DNA of 46,413 bases, taken from JADGHX01 sp035760965 (GTDB taxonomy: Bacteria > Pseudomonadota > Gammaproteobacteria > Steroidobacterales > Steroidobacteraceae). Every line of letters begins with the position of its first letter. Positions within the stretch are counted from its first letter, which is position 1. The position numbers and the translations under genes are program-made. The stretch is from positions 1 to 46,413 of the forward strand of contig DASTRY010000038.1 of the NCBI GenBank assembly GCA_035760965.1, in the 5' to 3' direction. This document shows, piece after piece, positions 6,247 through 15,432 of this stretch. Under the pieces are notes generated by a model. That model saw only the letters and a program-made list of their open reading frames with translations, searched no databases and had not been told where the DNA came from.

Positions 6247-9224
6247 CACATGCGCTCCGGATGGGATTGATGTGCCGGCGGCGGCACGTAGTCCGGCCGC
6301 TGCCACTTGTCCTCGACGTGGGGGCCGCCGTTCGGCGTCGGGTGACCGTACCGGTAGTTGTGATACGGCAGCGGCGGCGCACCGCGCTTCGGCAGTACCT
6401 CGATCTTGACGGCGGTCTCCTTGTATCCGGGCGTGTTCACATCCGGATCGTGATGCTCGCCTGTCAGCGCATTGGCCGCCGGCTTCGAATGGTGAATCGG
6501 CAGGTACAGGGTCTTGCCGTGCACACGATCGGTCACGACCGCACGCACCTCCACCGAATCGCGCCGTGAAGTGACCCGCAGCCACGTGCCGTCCTCGATG
6601 CCGCGCTCGGCCGCGAGCTCCGGGCTCACCTCGACGAACCAGTCCGGCACTTCGTGCCGGATGCGCGGCCCCTGACCGGTCTGATTGGTCGACTGGAAAT
6701 GCTCGAGCATGCGTCCGTTGTCGAGCGAAAGGTCGTACTCGGTATCGGGCGCCTCCGCGGGCGGCTTCCATTCGAGCGGGAAGAGCGTGGCGCGGCCGTC
6801 GGCGGAGTGAAAGCGCTCGGTGTAGAGCAGCGGCGTGTCCGTGCCGTCCTCTTTCACCGGCCACTGCAGCGACTGCCAGCCGGCGAGGCGCTCGTAGCTC
6901 ACGCCCCGGAACATCTCCGCAATTCCGGCGACCTCCGCCATGATCTGCGAGGGATGCGTGTACCCCCAGTCGTGCCCCATACGCCGAGCGAGATCGGTGA
7001 GGATCTGCCAGTCCGGCCGTGTGCCGCCGAGCGGCTTCATCACTTCGTAGAAGCGCTGGATGCGGCGCTCCGTGCTGGTGAAAGTGCCCTCCTTCTCCAC
7101 ACTCGGGCTCGCGGGCAGCACGACGTCCGCGAACTCTGCCGTGCGGCTCAAGAAGATGTCCTGTACCACGAAAAAGTCGAGCTTCGTAAGCGCATCTTGC
7201 GTGTGTGCGGCGTGCGCGTCGGAGATCGCGGTCTCCTCGCCGATCACGTACATCGCCTTCAGCTTGCCCTCGCCCGCGTGCAGCACCATGTCGAAGTTGT
7301 CGAGCCCGATCTTGTTCGACAGCCGCTCGGGGGGCACACCCCAGGCACGCGCCCACTTGGCGCGAATCTTCTCGTCGTCGACGTGCTCGTAGCCGGGGTA
7401 CACGTTCTTGAGACAGCCGAAGTCGCTCGCGCCCTGCACGTTGTTGTGGCCGCGCATGGGATAGCCGCCGGTCCCCGGACGGCCGTAGTTGCCGGTGACC
7501 AGCAGCAGGTTCGATAGCGCCGTGCTGATATCGGCGCCGTGCGAGTGCTGCGTGATGCCCATCGCCCAGAGAAGACACACGCGCTCGGCCTTGCCGATCA
7601 TCTCGCCCGCCGCGATCAGCTGGTCGCGCGGCACGCCCGTGATGTGCTCCGCGAATTCGAGCGTGAACGGTTCGAGCGACTTGCGGTACTCGTCGACGCC
7701 GTTCACACGCCGGGCAAGAAAATCCGTGTCCGCACGGCCGTGGTCGAACATGTAGCGCGCCAGCGCCGATGCCCACACGAGATCGGTGCTCGGCTTCGGG
7801 CATAGGAACAAATCGGCACGCGCCGCCATCTCGTGCTTGCGCACGTCGACGACGAGCAGCTTCTGCCCGCGCAGCTTGTGCGCCGCCTTGATGCGTGAGG
7901 CGATGACCGGATGGTTCTCGGCGGTATTCGTCCCGACCAGCACGACGAGGTCCGCCTTCTCGATATCGGTGATACCGCCGGAGTCGCCGCCATAGCCCAC
8001 GGTGCGGAAAAGCCCCTTCGTCGCGGGGTTCTGGCAGTAGCGCGACGAGTTGTCGACACTGTTCGTGCCGATGATGAGCCGCGCGATCTTCTGCGTCAGA
8101 TACGCTTCCTCGTTGCTCGCCTTGCTCGAGCCGATGAAGCCGATGCTATCGGGCCCGTGCCGGTCGCGAATCTCGAGCAGCCGGCGCGCCACGAGATCGA
8201 GCGCCTCGTCCCAGCCCGCTTCGCGAAAGCGCCCGTTCTCACGGATGAGCGGCGTCGTGAGGCGCTGCGTGCTGTTCACGAAGTCCCACGCGAACTTGCC
8301 CTTGATGCACGTGGAGATGCCGTTCGCCGGCGCGTCCGCCACCGGTTGGACTTTCAAGATGTGGCGATCGCGCGTCCACATCTCGAAGGCGCAGCCCACC
8401 CCGCAATAGGTGCACACGGTCTTGGTCCGCTTGATCTCGGGCTGCCGCCACTGCGCGTCGAGCTTCGAGATCATCGTGATGGGCGGCGCACCGATCGTCG
8501 TCTCGAGCGACTTCACCAGGTCGATGAGCGGGCGCTTCAGCGACTGCGGCATCGAGGTGAAGGGCCCGGCATCCGGCTGCATCGTCTTTTCCATGAGCGC
8601 GTTGCACGGGCAGACCGTCACGCAATGACCGCAGTGCACGCACGAGGACTCGTCGATCGGCTTGCCGCCATCCCACAGCACGCGCGGATGCTCGGCCGTG
8701 TAGTCGATGCTGAGCGTCTCGTTCACCTCGACGTTCTGGCAGGCCTCGACGCAGCGGCCGCAAAGGATGCACTGGTCGGGATCGTACGTGTAAAAAGGAC
8801 TCGAGAAGTCCTTCTCGTACGGCTTGCGCTGGAACGGATAGCGCTGTATCGGCAAGTTCATTTGCGCAAATGTGTTGTGCAGCGTGCAGTCGCCGGTGTT
8901 GTTCTCGCAGACGGTGCAGTACAGCTCGTGCTTGGCGAGCAGGCGATCCATGCCCTCCTCGCGCGCGGCGCGCGCCCGATCGGTCGCGCTCCGCAACTCG
9001 AGACCGTCGGCAGAGCGCAGCGTGCAGCCGCGTTTGAGCTCGCCGCCCACTTCCACCCAGCACACATCGCAGGTCTGTAACGGGCCGAGCGCGCGGTGAT
9101 AGCAGACGTGCGGCAGCTCGATCCCGTTGGCATGCAGGAAATCGATGAGTGGACGGTCCACCGGACCCGATACGCGCTGCCCGTCGAAGATCACGATGCA
9201 AAGAGGAACGGCTTCGCTCGGCAT
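6246..9224 (-). CDS. Formate dehydrogenase-like molybdoenzyme, NuoG-type N-terminus (YjgC/YrhE type)
   Basis: The 992-residue protein should oxidise formate to CO2 at a bis-MGD molybdenum or tungsten centre. In order it shows a [2Fe-2S] ferredoxin domain (C41, C52, C55, C67), a His-Cys3 cluster (H99, C103, C106, C113), two [4Fe-4S] clusters (C152-C162 and C195-C205), a catalytic-domain [4Fe-4S] (C271, C274, C278, C306) and the bis-MGD fold. The active-site residue is Cys397 in SRYCQNP, so this is a cysteine rather than selenocysteine enzyme. The family's usual His after the Cys is Gln, as I recall for YjgC/YrhE relatives. GAGGA at 9231-9235 fixes the start. The DUF1641 partner follows. No NAD-binding FdsB-like subunit is nearby, which favours quinone or another acceptor. 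Confidence 0.88.
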   Translation of the reverse strand: MPSEAVPLCIVIFDGQRVSGPVDRPLIDFLHANGIELPHVCYHRALGPLQTCDVCWVEVGGELKRGCTLRSADGLELRSATDRARAAREEGMDRLLAKHELYCTVCENNTGDCTLHNTFAQMNLPIQRYPFQRKPYEKDFSSPFYTYDPDQCILCGRCVEACQNVEVNETLSIDYTAEHPRVLWDGGKPIDESSCVHCGHCVTVCPCNALMEKTMQPDAGPFTSMPQSLKRPLIDLVKSLETTIGAPPITMISKLDAQWRQPEIKRTKTVCTYCGVGCAFEMWTRDRHILKVQPVADAPANGISTCIKGKFAWDFVNSTQRLTTPLIRENGRFREAGWDEALDLVARRLLEIRDRHGPDSIGFIGSSKASNEEAYLTQKIARLIIGTNSVDNSSRYCQNPATKGLFRTVGYGGDSGGITDIEKADLVVLVGTNTAENHPVIASRIKAAHKLRGQKLLVVDVRKHEMAARADLFLCPKPSTDLVWASALARYMFDHGRADTDFLARRVNGVDEYRKSLEPFTLEFAEHITGVPRDQLIAAGEMIGKAERVCLLWAMGITQHSHGADISTALSNLLLVTGNYGRPGTGGYPMRGHNNVQGASDFGCLKNVYPGYEHVDDEKIRAKWARAWGVPPERLSNKIGLDNFDMVLHAGEGKLKAMYVIGEETAISDAHAAHTQDALTKLDFFVVQDIFLSRTAEFADVVLPASPSVEKEGTFTSTERRIQRFYEVMKPLGGTRPDWQILTDLARRMGHDWGYTHPSQIMAEVAGIAEMFRGVSYERLAGWQSLQWPVKEDGTDTPLLYTERFHSADGRATLFPLEWKPPAEAPDTEYDLSLDNGRMLEHFQSTNQTGQGPRIRHEVPDWFVEVSPELAAERGIEDGTWLRVTSRRDSVEVRAVVTDRVHGKTLYLPIHHSKPAANALTGEHHDPDVNTPGYKETAVKIEVLPKRGAPPLPYHNYRYGHPTPNGGPHVEDKWQRPDYVPPPAHQSHPERM

Positions 9225-9242
9225 GATGGCTCCTCGCGCGCG

Positions 9243-9259
9243 GCTCGCCTGCGGCGAGC
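9243..9259. promoter_or_regulatory. Perfect hairpin in the formate dehydrogenase leader
   Basis: GCTCGCC-TGC-GGCGAGC is a perfect 7-bp stem with a 3-base loop. On the minus strand it lies 18 bases before the ATG at 9224 and ends 7 bases before the GAGGA ribosome site. It could affect mRNA stability or translation. It lacks the T-run of a terminator and does not look like a known molybdenum-sensing riboswitch. Confidence 0.35.
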
Positions 9260-9361
9260 TTGACGGTGGGCTCGTAGCGCGCGATTCGTCCACGCTCGAG
9301 CTCGATGGAGATTGCAAGCCGCAACAATCATTCCGCCACCGCGCGCGGCGACGATTCGATC

Positions 9362-9381
9362 CGTTCCACTCGAACTGAACG
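9362..9381. promoter_or_regulatory. Imperfect copy of a 20-bp palindrome (candidate operator)
   Basis: The sequence cgttccactcgaactgaacg matches the perfect palindrome at 22772-22791 in 17 of 20 positions. The right 12 bases are identical and the three mismatches are adjacent. It sits in the divergent region between the formate dehydrogenase (138 bases from its start) and the short-chain dehydrogenase (74 bases from its start), a natural place to control either gene. Confidence 0.5.
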
Positions 9382-9454
9382 GACTGACGCGCGCACATGG
9401 GCACGGCGTATGCGGCGCGCTTCGTCCGAGCCCTCGTACGAGACCGCGCCAAGC

Positions 9455-10465
9455 ATGTTCACCCGAATGAAAGTCGCCGTAGTGACCGGCGCCAGTGCCG
9501 GCGTCGGACGCGCGGCGGCGCGCGAGTTTGCGCGCAACGGAGCCGATGTGGCCTTGCTGGCACGCAACGGCGAAGCGCTCGATGCAGCCGCCGCGGAAAT
9601 CCGCGAGCTCGGCAGGCGCGCGCTCCCCATTCCGCTCGACGTTTCCGACAGCGATGCCGTCGAAGCCGCGGCGGAGCGCATCGAAGAGGAGCTCGGGCCG
9701 ATCGACGTGTGGGTCAACAACGCGATGGTGACCGTCGTCTCACCGGTGTCGCTGGTGCAGCCCAAGGAAGTGGAGCGCGTCACGGCGGTCACATACTTGG
9801 GCACGGTGAATGGCACGCTCGCCGCGCTGCATCGCATGCTTCCGCGCAATCGCGGAGTCATCGTTCAAGTGGGCTCCGCACTTGCGTATCGCGCGATACC
9901 GCTGCAGGCGCCGTACTGCGGAGCCAAGTTCGCCATTCGCGGCTTCACGGATTCCCTGCGATGCGAGCTGCTCCATCGCAAGAGCCGCGTGCACGTCACG
10001 ATGGTGCAGATGCCGGCGCTGAACACGCCGCAGTTCGACTGGTGTCTCACGCGCATGCCGCGCGAGCCGCGTCCCGTGGCGCCCGTCTTTCAGCCGGAGG
10101 TGGCGGCGCGCGCCATCGTCTGGGCCGCAAGGCATCGGCGTCGCGAAGTGAACGTCGGCGGTTCGACCTCGCTTGCGGTGTGGGCGAACCGGTTCTTTGC
10201 GCCGGTGCTCGATCGTTACCTCGCCCGCACCGGCTTCGACTCGCAGCTCGACCAGAGCCCCGTCACCCCCTCACGCCCCGATAATCTCTGGCGCTCGCCT
10301 CCCGGAGATCACGGTGCGCACGGTCGCTTCGATCCCGAAGCTCTGGCGCGCAGCCGCGCGCTCTGGGTCGTGACACACCGTCGAGCTATCGGTATCGGGG
10401 CCGGGCTCATCGGCGTAGGCGCACTGCTGTACGCGCACTGGCGCGCATCGCCGCCGCAAGCCTGA
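9455..10465 (+). CDS. Short-chain dehydrogenase/reductase with C-terminal membrane anchor
   Basis: This 336-residue protein has a complete classical SDR core: the TGASAGVG nucleotide-binding motif (residues 11-18), NNAM at 88-91 (usually NNAG), Ser141 in VGSALAY, and Tyr154/Lys158 in YCGAK. The acidic residue pattern does not decide between NAD and NADP. After the Rossmann domain (about 240 residues) comes a 60-residue basic, proline-rich linker and a hydrophobic helix near the C-terminus (about residues 312-329), so the enzyme is probably tethered to the inner membrane. The substrate is unknown. The start at 9455 is uncertain because neither it nor the ATG at 9467 has a clear ribosome site. 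It is divergent from the formate dehydrogenase and 88 bases before actA. Confidence 0.85.
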   Translation: MFTRMKVAVVTGASAGVGRAAAREFARNGADVALLARNGEALDAAAAEIRELGRRALPIPLDVSDSDAVEAAAERIEEELGPIDVWVNNAMVTVVSPVSLVQPKEVERVTAVTYLGTVNGTLAALHRMLPRNRGVIVQVGSALAYRAIPLQAPYCGAKFAIRGFTDSLRCELLHRKSRVHVTMVQMPALNTPQFDWCLTRMPREPRPVAPVFQPEVAARAIVWAARHRRREVNVGGSTSLAVWANRFFAPVLDRYLARTGFDSQLDQSPVTPSRPDNLWRSPPGDHGAHGRFDPEALARSRALWVVTHRRAIGIGAGLIGVGALLYAHWRASPPQA

Positions 10466-10553
10466 TTCGCGGTCGCCGCGGTACACGGCTTGCTGCCCGT
10501 GGCACCGCGCGTTCGGCGATCGCGATTGATCACGCGCGCGGCGACCCTCTCAC

Positions 10554-11207
10554 ATGGCGCAGGTATTTCATCCCCGGCAGCTGCTGCTGCTGAAAGGAAT
10601 CGCGCTTGGCGCGCTCTTGGCGGCAATCGCCGCGGCGTTCCTGTACCGCGTCGCCACCCAGGCTCCGGTCGCCCGCAATGTGCCGGTCGAGCAGCCGATC
10701 CCGTTCAGTCACAAGCATCACGTCGGTGACGACGGGCTCGATTGCCGCTACTGCCATTCCTCGGTGGAAACGTCGGCGTTTGCCGGCATTCCATCGATGG
10801 CGACCTGCCGCACCTGCCATTCGCAGCTTTTCACCGATGCGCCGATTCTCGCGCCGCTATTCGACACGAGATCGCAGCGCGCGCCGGTCTACTGGAATCG
10901 CATTCACCAGTTGCCGGACTTCGTCTACTTCAATCACAGCATTCATGTCGCAAAGGGCGTCGGCTGCTCGACGTGTCACGGCAGAGTGGACGAGATGCCG
11001 CTCACGTGGCGCGTGGCATCCCTCGAGATGCAGTGGTGCCTCGGATGCCATCGCGCGCCCGAACGCTACGTTCGTCCCCGCAACCGCGTGTTCGACATGA
11101 GCTGGCAACCGCCCGCGAATCAGTTGGAGCTCGGGCGGCGGCTCGTAGCTGCGTATCACATTCGCGGCACACGTGCGCTCACCGATTGTTCGACCTGTCA
11201 TCGGTGA
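10554..11207 (+). CDS. actA: Alternative complex III subunit ActA, pentaheme cytochrome c
   Basis: The 217-residue protein begins with an N-terminal membrane anchor (about residues 12-33) and then has exactly five CXXCH heme sites: CRYCH, CRTCH, CSTCH, CLGCH and CSTCH. Extra histidines (FSHKHH, FNHSIH) can serve as distal ligands. This is the ActA pattern of alternative complex III, where the hemes line up on the periplasmic side and pass electrons from ActB towards the oxidase. The segments IPSMATCRTCH and DFVYFNHSIH are typical. It is the first gene of the long act-cox operon. No strong ribosome site is visible before the ATG. Confidence 0.93.
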   Translation: MAQVFHPRQLLLLKGIALGALLAAIAAAFLYRVATQAPVARNVPVEQPIPFSHKHHVGDDGLDCRYCHSSVETSAFAGIPSMATCRTCHSQLFTDAPILAPLFDTRSQRAPVYWNRIHQLPDFVYFNHSIHVAKGVGCSTCHGRVDEMPLTWRVASLEMQWCLGCHRAPERYVRPRNRVFDMSWQPPANQLELGRRLVAAYHIRGTRALTDCSTCHR

Positions 11208-11214
11208 GCGTGCA

Positions 11215-14055
11215 ATGAGCCCCCGGCAGCCGCGGCGCGAGTTCGACTTTTCCGGTGTGCCGGAGCGCAGCCGCCGCGAGTTCCTGAAGCTGATGGGGGC
11301 CTCGATCGCGCTCGCGAGCGGCTGCTCGCGGGAGTTGCCGGAGAGAATCGTTCCGTACGAAGACATGCCGGAGCAGCTCGCCGCGACGAAATCTCTGTAC
11401 TTCGCGACGGCGTTGAGCCTCGACGGATACGGCTCCGGCGTTCTCGTGGAAAGCGCGATGGGCCGGCCCATCAAGGTGGAAGGAAACCCGAACCATCCGG
11501 CGAGCCTCGGCGCGACGGATGTCTTCTCGCAAGCTGCGGTGCTCACCTTGTGGGATCCAGATCGCTCGCAAACCGTGCTACGACAAGGCGTGCTGAGCAC
11601 GTGGGACGCGTTTCGCGCGGCACTCACCGCCCGACGTAGCCGCTTCGCGAGCCAGGGAGGCGCGGGCCTGCACATCCTCACGGGCTCGGTCACTTCACCG
11701 ACGCTGGCCGCGCAGCTGCATCGCTTGCTGGACAAGTATCCGGAGGCACGCTGGCATCAGTACCAGCCGATCAACCGCGACAACGTCTACGCGGGCACGC
11801 GACTGGCGTTCGGCGAGACTCGCGAGCCGCGTTACGACTTCACGCGCGCGCGCACGGTGCTGTCACTCGACGCGGATTTCCTCCGCTCGATGCCCGGTCA
11901 CGTGCGCTACGCGCGCGACTTCAACGGCGCTCGGCGCCCGGGCGAGACGCCGAGCGCCAACAACCGGCTCTACGCGATCGAAAGCTCGCCGACGCTCACG
12001 GGGGCGAAAGCCGATCACTGCAGGCGACTGCGTGCGTCTCAGATCGACCGCGTCGCGCGAGCGCTCGCACAGCGCTTGGGTATCGCGGTCGAGTCTCCGA
12101 CCTCGGTGCCGATCGAGGCCGGCTGGCTCGACGCGTGCGCCTTCGATCTGCTCACGAGGCACGGAGAGTCGCTGATCCTCGTGGGCGAGCGGCAGCCCGC
12201 GCACGTGCACGCGCTCGCGCATCTCGCGAACGAGCGGCTGGGCAACGTCGGCACGACGGTCCAGTACACGAATCCCGTGCTCGCCGAGCCTATCGATCAG
12301 CTCGACTCACTGCGACAGCTCAGCGCCGCAATGGCGGCGGGCGAAGTGCAGGAGCTGCTGATTCTCGGCGTGAACCCTCTGTATGCGACGCCGGCCGACC
12401 TCGAGTTCGCGCGGCATCTGCAGCGTGTGCCGTTCTCCGTGCATCTCGGCCTATATCGCGACGAGACGGCCATGCGCTCGCTGTGGCACATCCCGGCCGC
12501 ACACGAGCTCGAAGCCTGGAGCGACACGCGCGCCTATGATGGCTCGGCCACGATACAGCAACCTTTGATTGCGCCACTCTACGGCGGTCGTTCGCCGCAT
12601 GAAGTTCTCGCCGTGCTCGCCGGCGAATTCGAGCAGGACGGCCACGCCATCGTGCGCGCGCTCTGGCAAGGCGAGCTCGGCGGCGACGATTTCGAGCACA
12701 CATGGAAGACCTCTCTGCACAACGGCGTGGTCCCCGACTCGGCGTTCACCGCAGAGCAAGTCACTGCGCGTCTTCCCGCTCTGCCGCCCCTGCGGGACGC
12801 GGACTCCTCGGAGCTGGAAATCGTGTTCAGCCCCGACCCGCACGTACACGACGGCGTGTACACGAACAACGCGTGGCTGCGCGAATTACCCAAACCGCTG
12901 ACCGAGCTGACGTGGGACAACGCCGTCCTCATGAGCCCGGAAAGCGGGCGCCGCCGCGGTCTCGCGAACGAGGACGTTGTCGAGATCGAATATCGTGGCC
13001 GCCGCGTGCGCGCGCCGGTATGGCTGTTGCCCGGCCACCCGGATGAGTCACTCACTCTGCAGTTCGGCTATGGGCGAACCGCCGGTGGGCGCATCGCACC
13101 CGGCGCCGGATTCAACGCTTATGCGCTGCAGACCTCTGCAGCTCCGTCGTTCGACGGCGGTGCGCGCGTCCACCCACTCGGTACGCGCTATCCGCTTGCC
13201 AGCGCCCAGATGCACAACCGCATGGAAGGCCGCGATCTCGCTCGGATGCTCCCGCTGAGCGCGGTGATTCAGCGAACGGCGCAAGGAGCCCAGCCATCGA
13301 AGCACGAACGGAAGCTGCTGTATCCGCCCTTTGCGTCTCCGACGTACGCGTGGGGCATGTCGATAAACCTCGACGCGTGCGTCGGCTGCAAGGCGTGCAC
13401 GATCGCCTGCCAGGCCGAGAACAACATCCCTGTCGTCGGCAAGGACCAGGTGCAACGGGGGCGCGAGATGCACTGGATCCGGGTCGATCGCTACTTCGAG
13501 GGCAGCGACGCCCACCCGCGCGTGCATTTTCAGCCCGTGCCGTGCATGCATTGCGAGCGCGCGCCGTGCGAAGTGGTGTGCCCCGTCGAGGCCTCGGTCC
13601 ACGACTCGGAAGGCCTGAACGTGCAGGTGTACAACCGCTGCGTCGGCACGCGGTTCTGCTCGAATAACTGCCCGTACAAGGTGCGACGCTTCAACTTCCT
13701 GCAGTACTCGCAGGATGTGCCGAGCCTCAACGCCCAGCGCAATCCGGACGTGACGGTGCGCATGCGCGGCGTGATGGAAAAGTGCTCCTACTGCCTGCAG
13801 CGCATCGCCGCCGCGAAGATCGCGTCGGAGAAAGAGGGTCGGCGCATTCGCGACGGTGAGGTGGTGACGGCGTGCCAGGCCGCGTGCCCGACCGAGGCGA
13901 TCGTGTTCGGCGACCTGAACGACCCCGCGAGCCGCGTGCGGATCGCGAAGACTTCCCCGCTCGACTACGTGCTGCTGGAAGAGCTGAACACGCTGCCGCG
14001 CACGAGCTACCTGCCCGCGGTGGAGAACCCGCATCCCGATCTGCAGGAGACTTGA
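11215..14055 (+). CDS. actB: Alternative complex III subunit ActB, molybdopterin-fold/iron-sulfur fusion
   Basis: The 946-residue subunit fuses a molybdopterin oxidoreductase-like half, which in this family lacks the cofactor, to a ferredoxin-like half with four clusters. The N-terminus has a twin-arginine-like signal (RSRREFLKLMG). The iron-sulfur half starts at about C722 (CVGCKACTIAC) and continues with CMHCERAPCEVVC, CVGTRFCSNNC and CSYC...CQAAC, as expected for three [4Fe-4S] and one [3Fe-4S]. In the complex it carries electrons from the quinol site in ActC to the ActA hemes. The start at 11215, eight bases after actA, is supported by GGTGAG just upstream. Length and domain order fit the family. 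Confidence 0.92.
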   Translation: MSPRQPRREFDFSGVPERSRREFLKLMGASIALASGCSRELPERIVPYEDMPEQLAATKSLYFATALSLDGYGSGVLVESAMGRPIKVEGNPNHPASLGATDVFSQAAVLTLWDPDRSQTVLRQGVLSTWDAFRAALTARRSRFASQGGAGLHILTGSVTSPTLAAQLHRLLDKYPEARWHQYQPINRDNVYAGTRLAFGETREPRYDFTRARTVLSLDADFLRSMPGHVRYARDFNGARRPGETPSANNRLYAIESSPTLTGAKADHCRRLRASQIDRVARALAQRLGIAVESPTSVPIEAGWLDACAFDLLTRHGESLILVGERQPAHVHALAHLANERLGNVGTTVQYTNPVLAEPIDQLDSLRQLSAAMAAGEVQELLILGVNPLYATPADLEFARHLQRVPFSVHLGLYRDETAMRSLWHIPAAHELEAWSDTRAYDGSATIQQPLIAPLYGGRSPHEVLAVLAGEFEQDGHAIVRALWQGELGGDDFEHTWKTSLHNGVVPDSAFTAEQVTARLPALPPLRDADSSELEIVFSPDPHVHDGVYTNNAWLRELPKPLTELTWDNAVLMSPESGRRRGLANEDVVEIEYRGRRVRAPVWLLPGHPDESLTLQFGYGRTAGGRIAPGAGFNAYALQTSAAPSFDGGARVHPLGTRYPLASAQMHNRMEGRDLARMLPLSAVIQRTAQGAQPSKHERKLLYPPFASPTYAWGMSINLDACVGCKACTIACQAENNIPVVGKDQVQRGREMHWIRVDRYFEGSDAHPRVHFQPVPCMHCERAPCEVVCPVEASVHDSEGLNVQVYNRCVGTRFCSNNCPYKVRRFNFLQYSQDVPSLNAQRNPDVTVRMRGVMEKCSYCLQRIAAAKIASEKEGRRIRDGEVVTACQAACPTEAIVFGDLNDPASRVRIAKTSPLDYVLLEELNTLPRTSYLPAVENPHPDLQET

Positions 14056-15432
14056 GTGGCAGGTCAGGAGCAGGTTCTCGGCGCCCCGTCCTCGCAGCCT
14101 GTACTGCGCGGCAGCTACACATACGCATCGATCACGGACAAGATCGCCGACACCGTGCTCGAGCGGCCGACGCACTGGGCATGGGCCGTCGGCTTCGCGG
14201 TCTCCGCATCGCTCACCGTGCTGTTCATCGTCGCGATGAGCTATCTCTTCGCGAAGGGCGTCGGCATCTGGGGCATCGACCAGCCGGTGTCGTGGGCGTT
14301 CGCGCTCACGAACTTCGTGTGGTGGGTGGGCATCGGCCACGCGGGCACGTTCATTTCCGCATTCCTGCTGCTACTGCGGCAGCGCTGGCGCACATCGATC
14401 AACCGCTTCGCCGAGGCGATGACGATCTTCGCCGTCGCGATGGCGGGGCTCATGCCGATCCTGCACCTCGGCCGGCCCTGGTTCTTCTACTGGCTCATTC
14501 CGTACCCGAACAAGATGAATCTCTGGCCGCAGTGGCGCAGCCCGCTGGTGTGGGACATCTTCGCGATCGGCACGTACATCATCGTGTCGATTCTCTTCTG
14601 GTACATGGGCCTGATCCCGGACCTCGCCACGCTGCGCGACCGCGCCGCGCAGCGCTGGAAGCAGGTCGGCTACGCGCTGCTCGCGCTCGGCTGGCGCAAC
14701 GACGCGCGTCACTGGGCGCGCTTCGAGATCGCCTATCTCTTGATGGCAGGCCTTGCGACTCCGCTCGTCATTTCCGTGCACAGCGTCGTCTCGCTCGACT
14801 TCGCCATCGGCAACACACCCGGCTGGCACTCGACGATCTTTCCGCCCTACTTCGTCGCCGGCGCGCTCTACTCGGGCTTTGCGATGGCACTGACGATCGC
14901 CATCCCGCTGCGCGCCACCTTCGGCTTGCAGGACTTCATCACCGCACGACACCTCGCCGTGATGGCGAAGGTGATGCTCGCGTGCGGACTGCTCGTCACC
15001 TACAGCTATCTCGTCGAGAGCTTCATGGCGTTCTACAGCGCCGACCGGTACGAGAGCTTCATGCTTCTGAACCGTATGACCGGTCCGTATGCATGGATCT
15101 ACTGGACGGTGATCTTCTGCAACGTGATCGTGCTGCAGACGCTGTGGTTCGAGCGCGTGCGCGCTAGCCCCTGGATGCTCTTCGCCGTCGCGATCCTCAT
15201 CAACATCGGCATGTGGCTCGAGCGGTTCATGATCATCGTCGTGAGCCTGCACCGCGACTTCATGCCGTCAGCCTGGGGCATGTTCTATCCGACCTTCTGG
15301 GACATCGCGATCCTCGCCGGCTCGCTCGGCGCGTTCGCGCTGCTGTTTCTGCTCTTCGTCCGTTTCCTGCCGGTGATCTCGATGTCCGAGATGCGCAAGC
15401 TCGTGAAGGAGCGGCGGGAGTCGTCATCGTGA
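14056..15432 (+). CDS. actC: Alternative complex III subunit ActC, NrfD-like quinol-binding membrane protein
   Basis: The 458-residue NrfD/PsrC-family protein has about ten transmembrane helices. Conserved stretches include RPTHWAW near the N-terminus, FVWWVGIGHAGTFISA, and PLVISVHSVVSLDFA followed by PGWHSTIFPPYFVAGA, the region that in ActC homologues forms the quinol site and proton path. It begins with GTG directly after the actB stop, with GGAGA just upstream inside the end of actB. Its own stop overlaps the actD start. It oxidises menaquinol or ubiquinol in the inner membrane; the sequence does not tell which quinone. Confidence 0.93.
   Translation: MAGQEQVLGAPSSQPVLRGSYTYASITDKIADTVLERPTHWAWAVGFAVSASLTVLFIVAMSYLFAKGVGIWGIDQPVSWAFALTNFVWWVGIGHAGTFISAFLLLLRQRWRTSINRFAEAMTIFAVAMAGLMPILHLGRPWFFYWLIPYPNKMNLWPQWRSPLVWDIFAIGTYIIVSILFWYMGLIPDLATLRDRAAQRWKQVGYALLALGWRNDARHWARFEIAYLLMAGLATPLVISVHSVVSLDFAIGNTPGWHSTIFPPYFVAGALYSGFAMALTIAIPLRATFGLQDFITARHLAVMAKVMLACGLLVTYSYLVESFMAFYSADRYESFMLLNRMTGPYAWIYWTVIFCNVIVLQTLWFERVRASPWMLFAVAILINIGMWLERFMIIVVSLHRDFMPSAWGMFYPTFWDIAILAGSLGAFALLFLLFVRFLPVISMSEMRKLVKERRESSS

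Noticed and set aside
6246..9224. Selenocysteine-containing formate dehydrogenase
   Set aside because: The active-site codon is an ordinary Cys (residue 397), with no in-frame TGA in the gene.
10536..10545. TTGATCACGC before actA as an FNR half-site
   Set aside because: Only the left half matches; the right half is GC-rich and unrelated.
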